From positions 1-6,665 of the forward strand of contig CANNNN010000142.1 of assembly GCA_947506075.1 (NCBI GenBank): a stretch of 6,665 nucleotides of DNA, in the 5' to 3' direction. A program made the translations under genes and the position numbers. Each line of letters opens with the position of its first letter. Position 1 is the stretch's first letter. This DNA is from Methylococcaceae bacterium (lineage in GTDB: Bacteria > Pseudomonadota > Gammaproteobacteria > Methylococcales > Methylomonadaceae). Shown one piece after another: positions 6,128-6,665 of this stretch. The notes under the pieces are model-generated. The model searched no databases. It saw only the letters and a program-made list of their open reading frames with translations, and was not told where the DNA came from.

Positions 6128-6665
6128 CTATAAGTTTTCATACCTATTCATATCAAATAGCCCCGAATCTTCAGGTTGCTGCTCCAAGTATTTTTTATTG
6201 AAAAAATCGTAATATTGCCAGATCTCTGGGTTAGTTCGGCGGATGCCGTAAAGACTGTAAAAAAAGTCCGCGTCATCGCTGGTTGAACTGTGTTTTAGCT
6301 GCTCAATGAATCCTGATAGCTGCTGCTGTTGCACGCCAAAAAATATATTGGGATAGCTGCCAAGAAACCCCGGCACAACAGTCAGTGTATCTTTTTCCGG
6401 CTCCCGTCTGAGGTTTTCGCCATAAATGAACGAGACATTAAGCAATTTTTGATTGCGTATCAAGGTATAGACCCGGTCATTTTCAGGATTGGCTGTTTTT
6501 ATGCGCAGAAAAGAGACTTCAGGCAAGGCTGCAAATTGGTCACCTTTTAAATCAGCCAGTGTGCGCATCATATTATCAATCTGCCGCTGATCCTGCGTCC
6601 CATCGGCGACATTGCATTGCGCTTGCAGACAGTGATTGATCAAGTCGGGCTGTCCCCCGGCAGAG
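6128..6665 (-). CDS. cti: Fatty acid cis/trans isomerase, C-terminal part (gene runs past window end)
   Basis: Cti converts cis unsaturated acyl chains of membrane phospholipids to trans, making the membrane more rigid under solvent, heat or salt stress. The enzyme is periplasmic and contains a c-type haem. The reading frame is open from the right edge to TAG at 6130-6128, with 178 codons visible of a family usually around 700-780 residues. The TTG at 6643 is not the start, because the frame continues upstream. Family-like blocks, numbered from the edge, are VYTLIRN at about 65-71, a GENLRREPE stretch, DTLTVVPGFLGSYPN at 92-106, and YGIRRTNPEIWQYYDFF followed by the terminal GLFDMNRYENL. The haem motif CxxCH and signal peptide would lie outside the window. 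The gene converges on rodA and is unrelated to wall synthesis. No terminator is evident after its stop. Assignment rests on recalled C-terminal similarity. Confidence 0.8.
   Translation of the reverse strand, partial: SAGGQPDLINHCLQAQCNVADGTQDQRQIDNMMRTLADLKGDQFAALPEVSFLRIKTANPENDRVYTLIRNQKLLNVSFIYGENLRREPEKDTLTVVPGFLGSYPNIFFGVQQQQLSGFIEQLKHSSTSDDADFFYSLYGIRRTNPEIWQYYDFFNKKYLEQQPEDSGLFDMNRYENL

Overview
The window carries most of a bacterial cell-shape (elongasome) operon on the + strand, in the classical order mreB (3' part only), mreC, mreD, mrdA (PBP2), rodA. It is followed by a roughly 500-bp stretch with no intact gene, and then by the C-terminal part of a convergent minus-strand gene that looks like a fatty acid cis/trans isomerase (cti). 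The protein sequences are typical of Gammaproteobacteria. The base composition is moderate, and a cti gene beside an IS605-type relic would suit a methanotroph of the Methylococcales, but that placement is an inference from the look of the proteins and no marker here proves it.

Layout: 1-837 is mreB without its first ~70 codons. 838-1076 is a long intergenic gap holding an imperfect nested palindrome (about 859-972) that resembles a decayed REP/MITE-type repeat, followed by a perfect TATAAT box. 1077-2171 is mreC, whose membrane anchor is encoded upstream of the first canonical in-frame start codon. 2164-2646 is mreD, overlapping mreC. 2664-4523 is mrdA, and 4501-5631 is rodA, overlapping mrdA by 23 bp. 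5632-6127 is a degraded IS200/IS605 (TnpB-type) element in minus orientation, with end hairpins, a readable scrap of TnpB C-terminus and an internal 11-bp inverted repeat. 6128-6665 is cti, running off the right edge.

How they work together: MreB filaments lie under the inner membrane and link through MreC and MreD to the PBP2 transpeptidase and the RodA glycosyltransferase, which build side-wall peptidoglycan. The tight spacing and overlaps from mreC to rodA indicate one translationally coupled transcript. The mreB-mreC gap, with its palindrome, is the one loose joint. Cti is functionally separate: a periplasmic enzyme that stiffens membranes under solvent or heat stress.

No new system was found. 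The points most worth a second look are the non-canonical mreC start, the palindrome before it, a possible variant zinc site in PBP2, and the IS605 relic.
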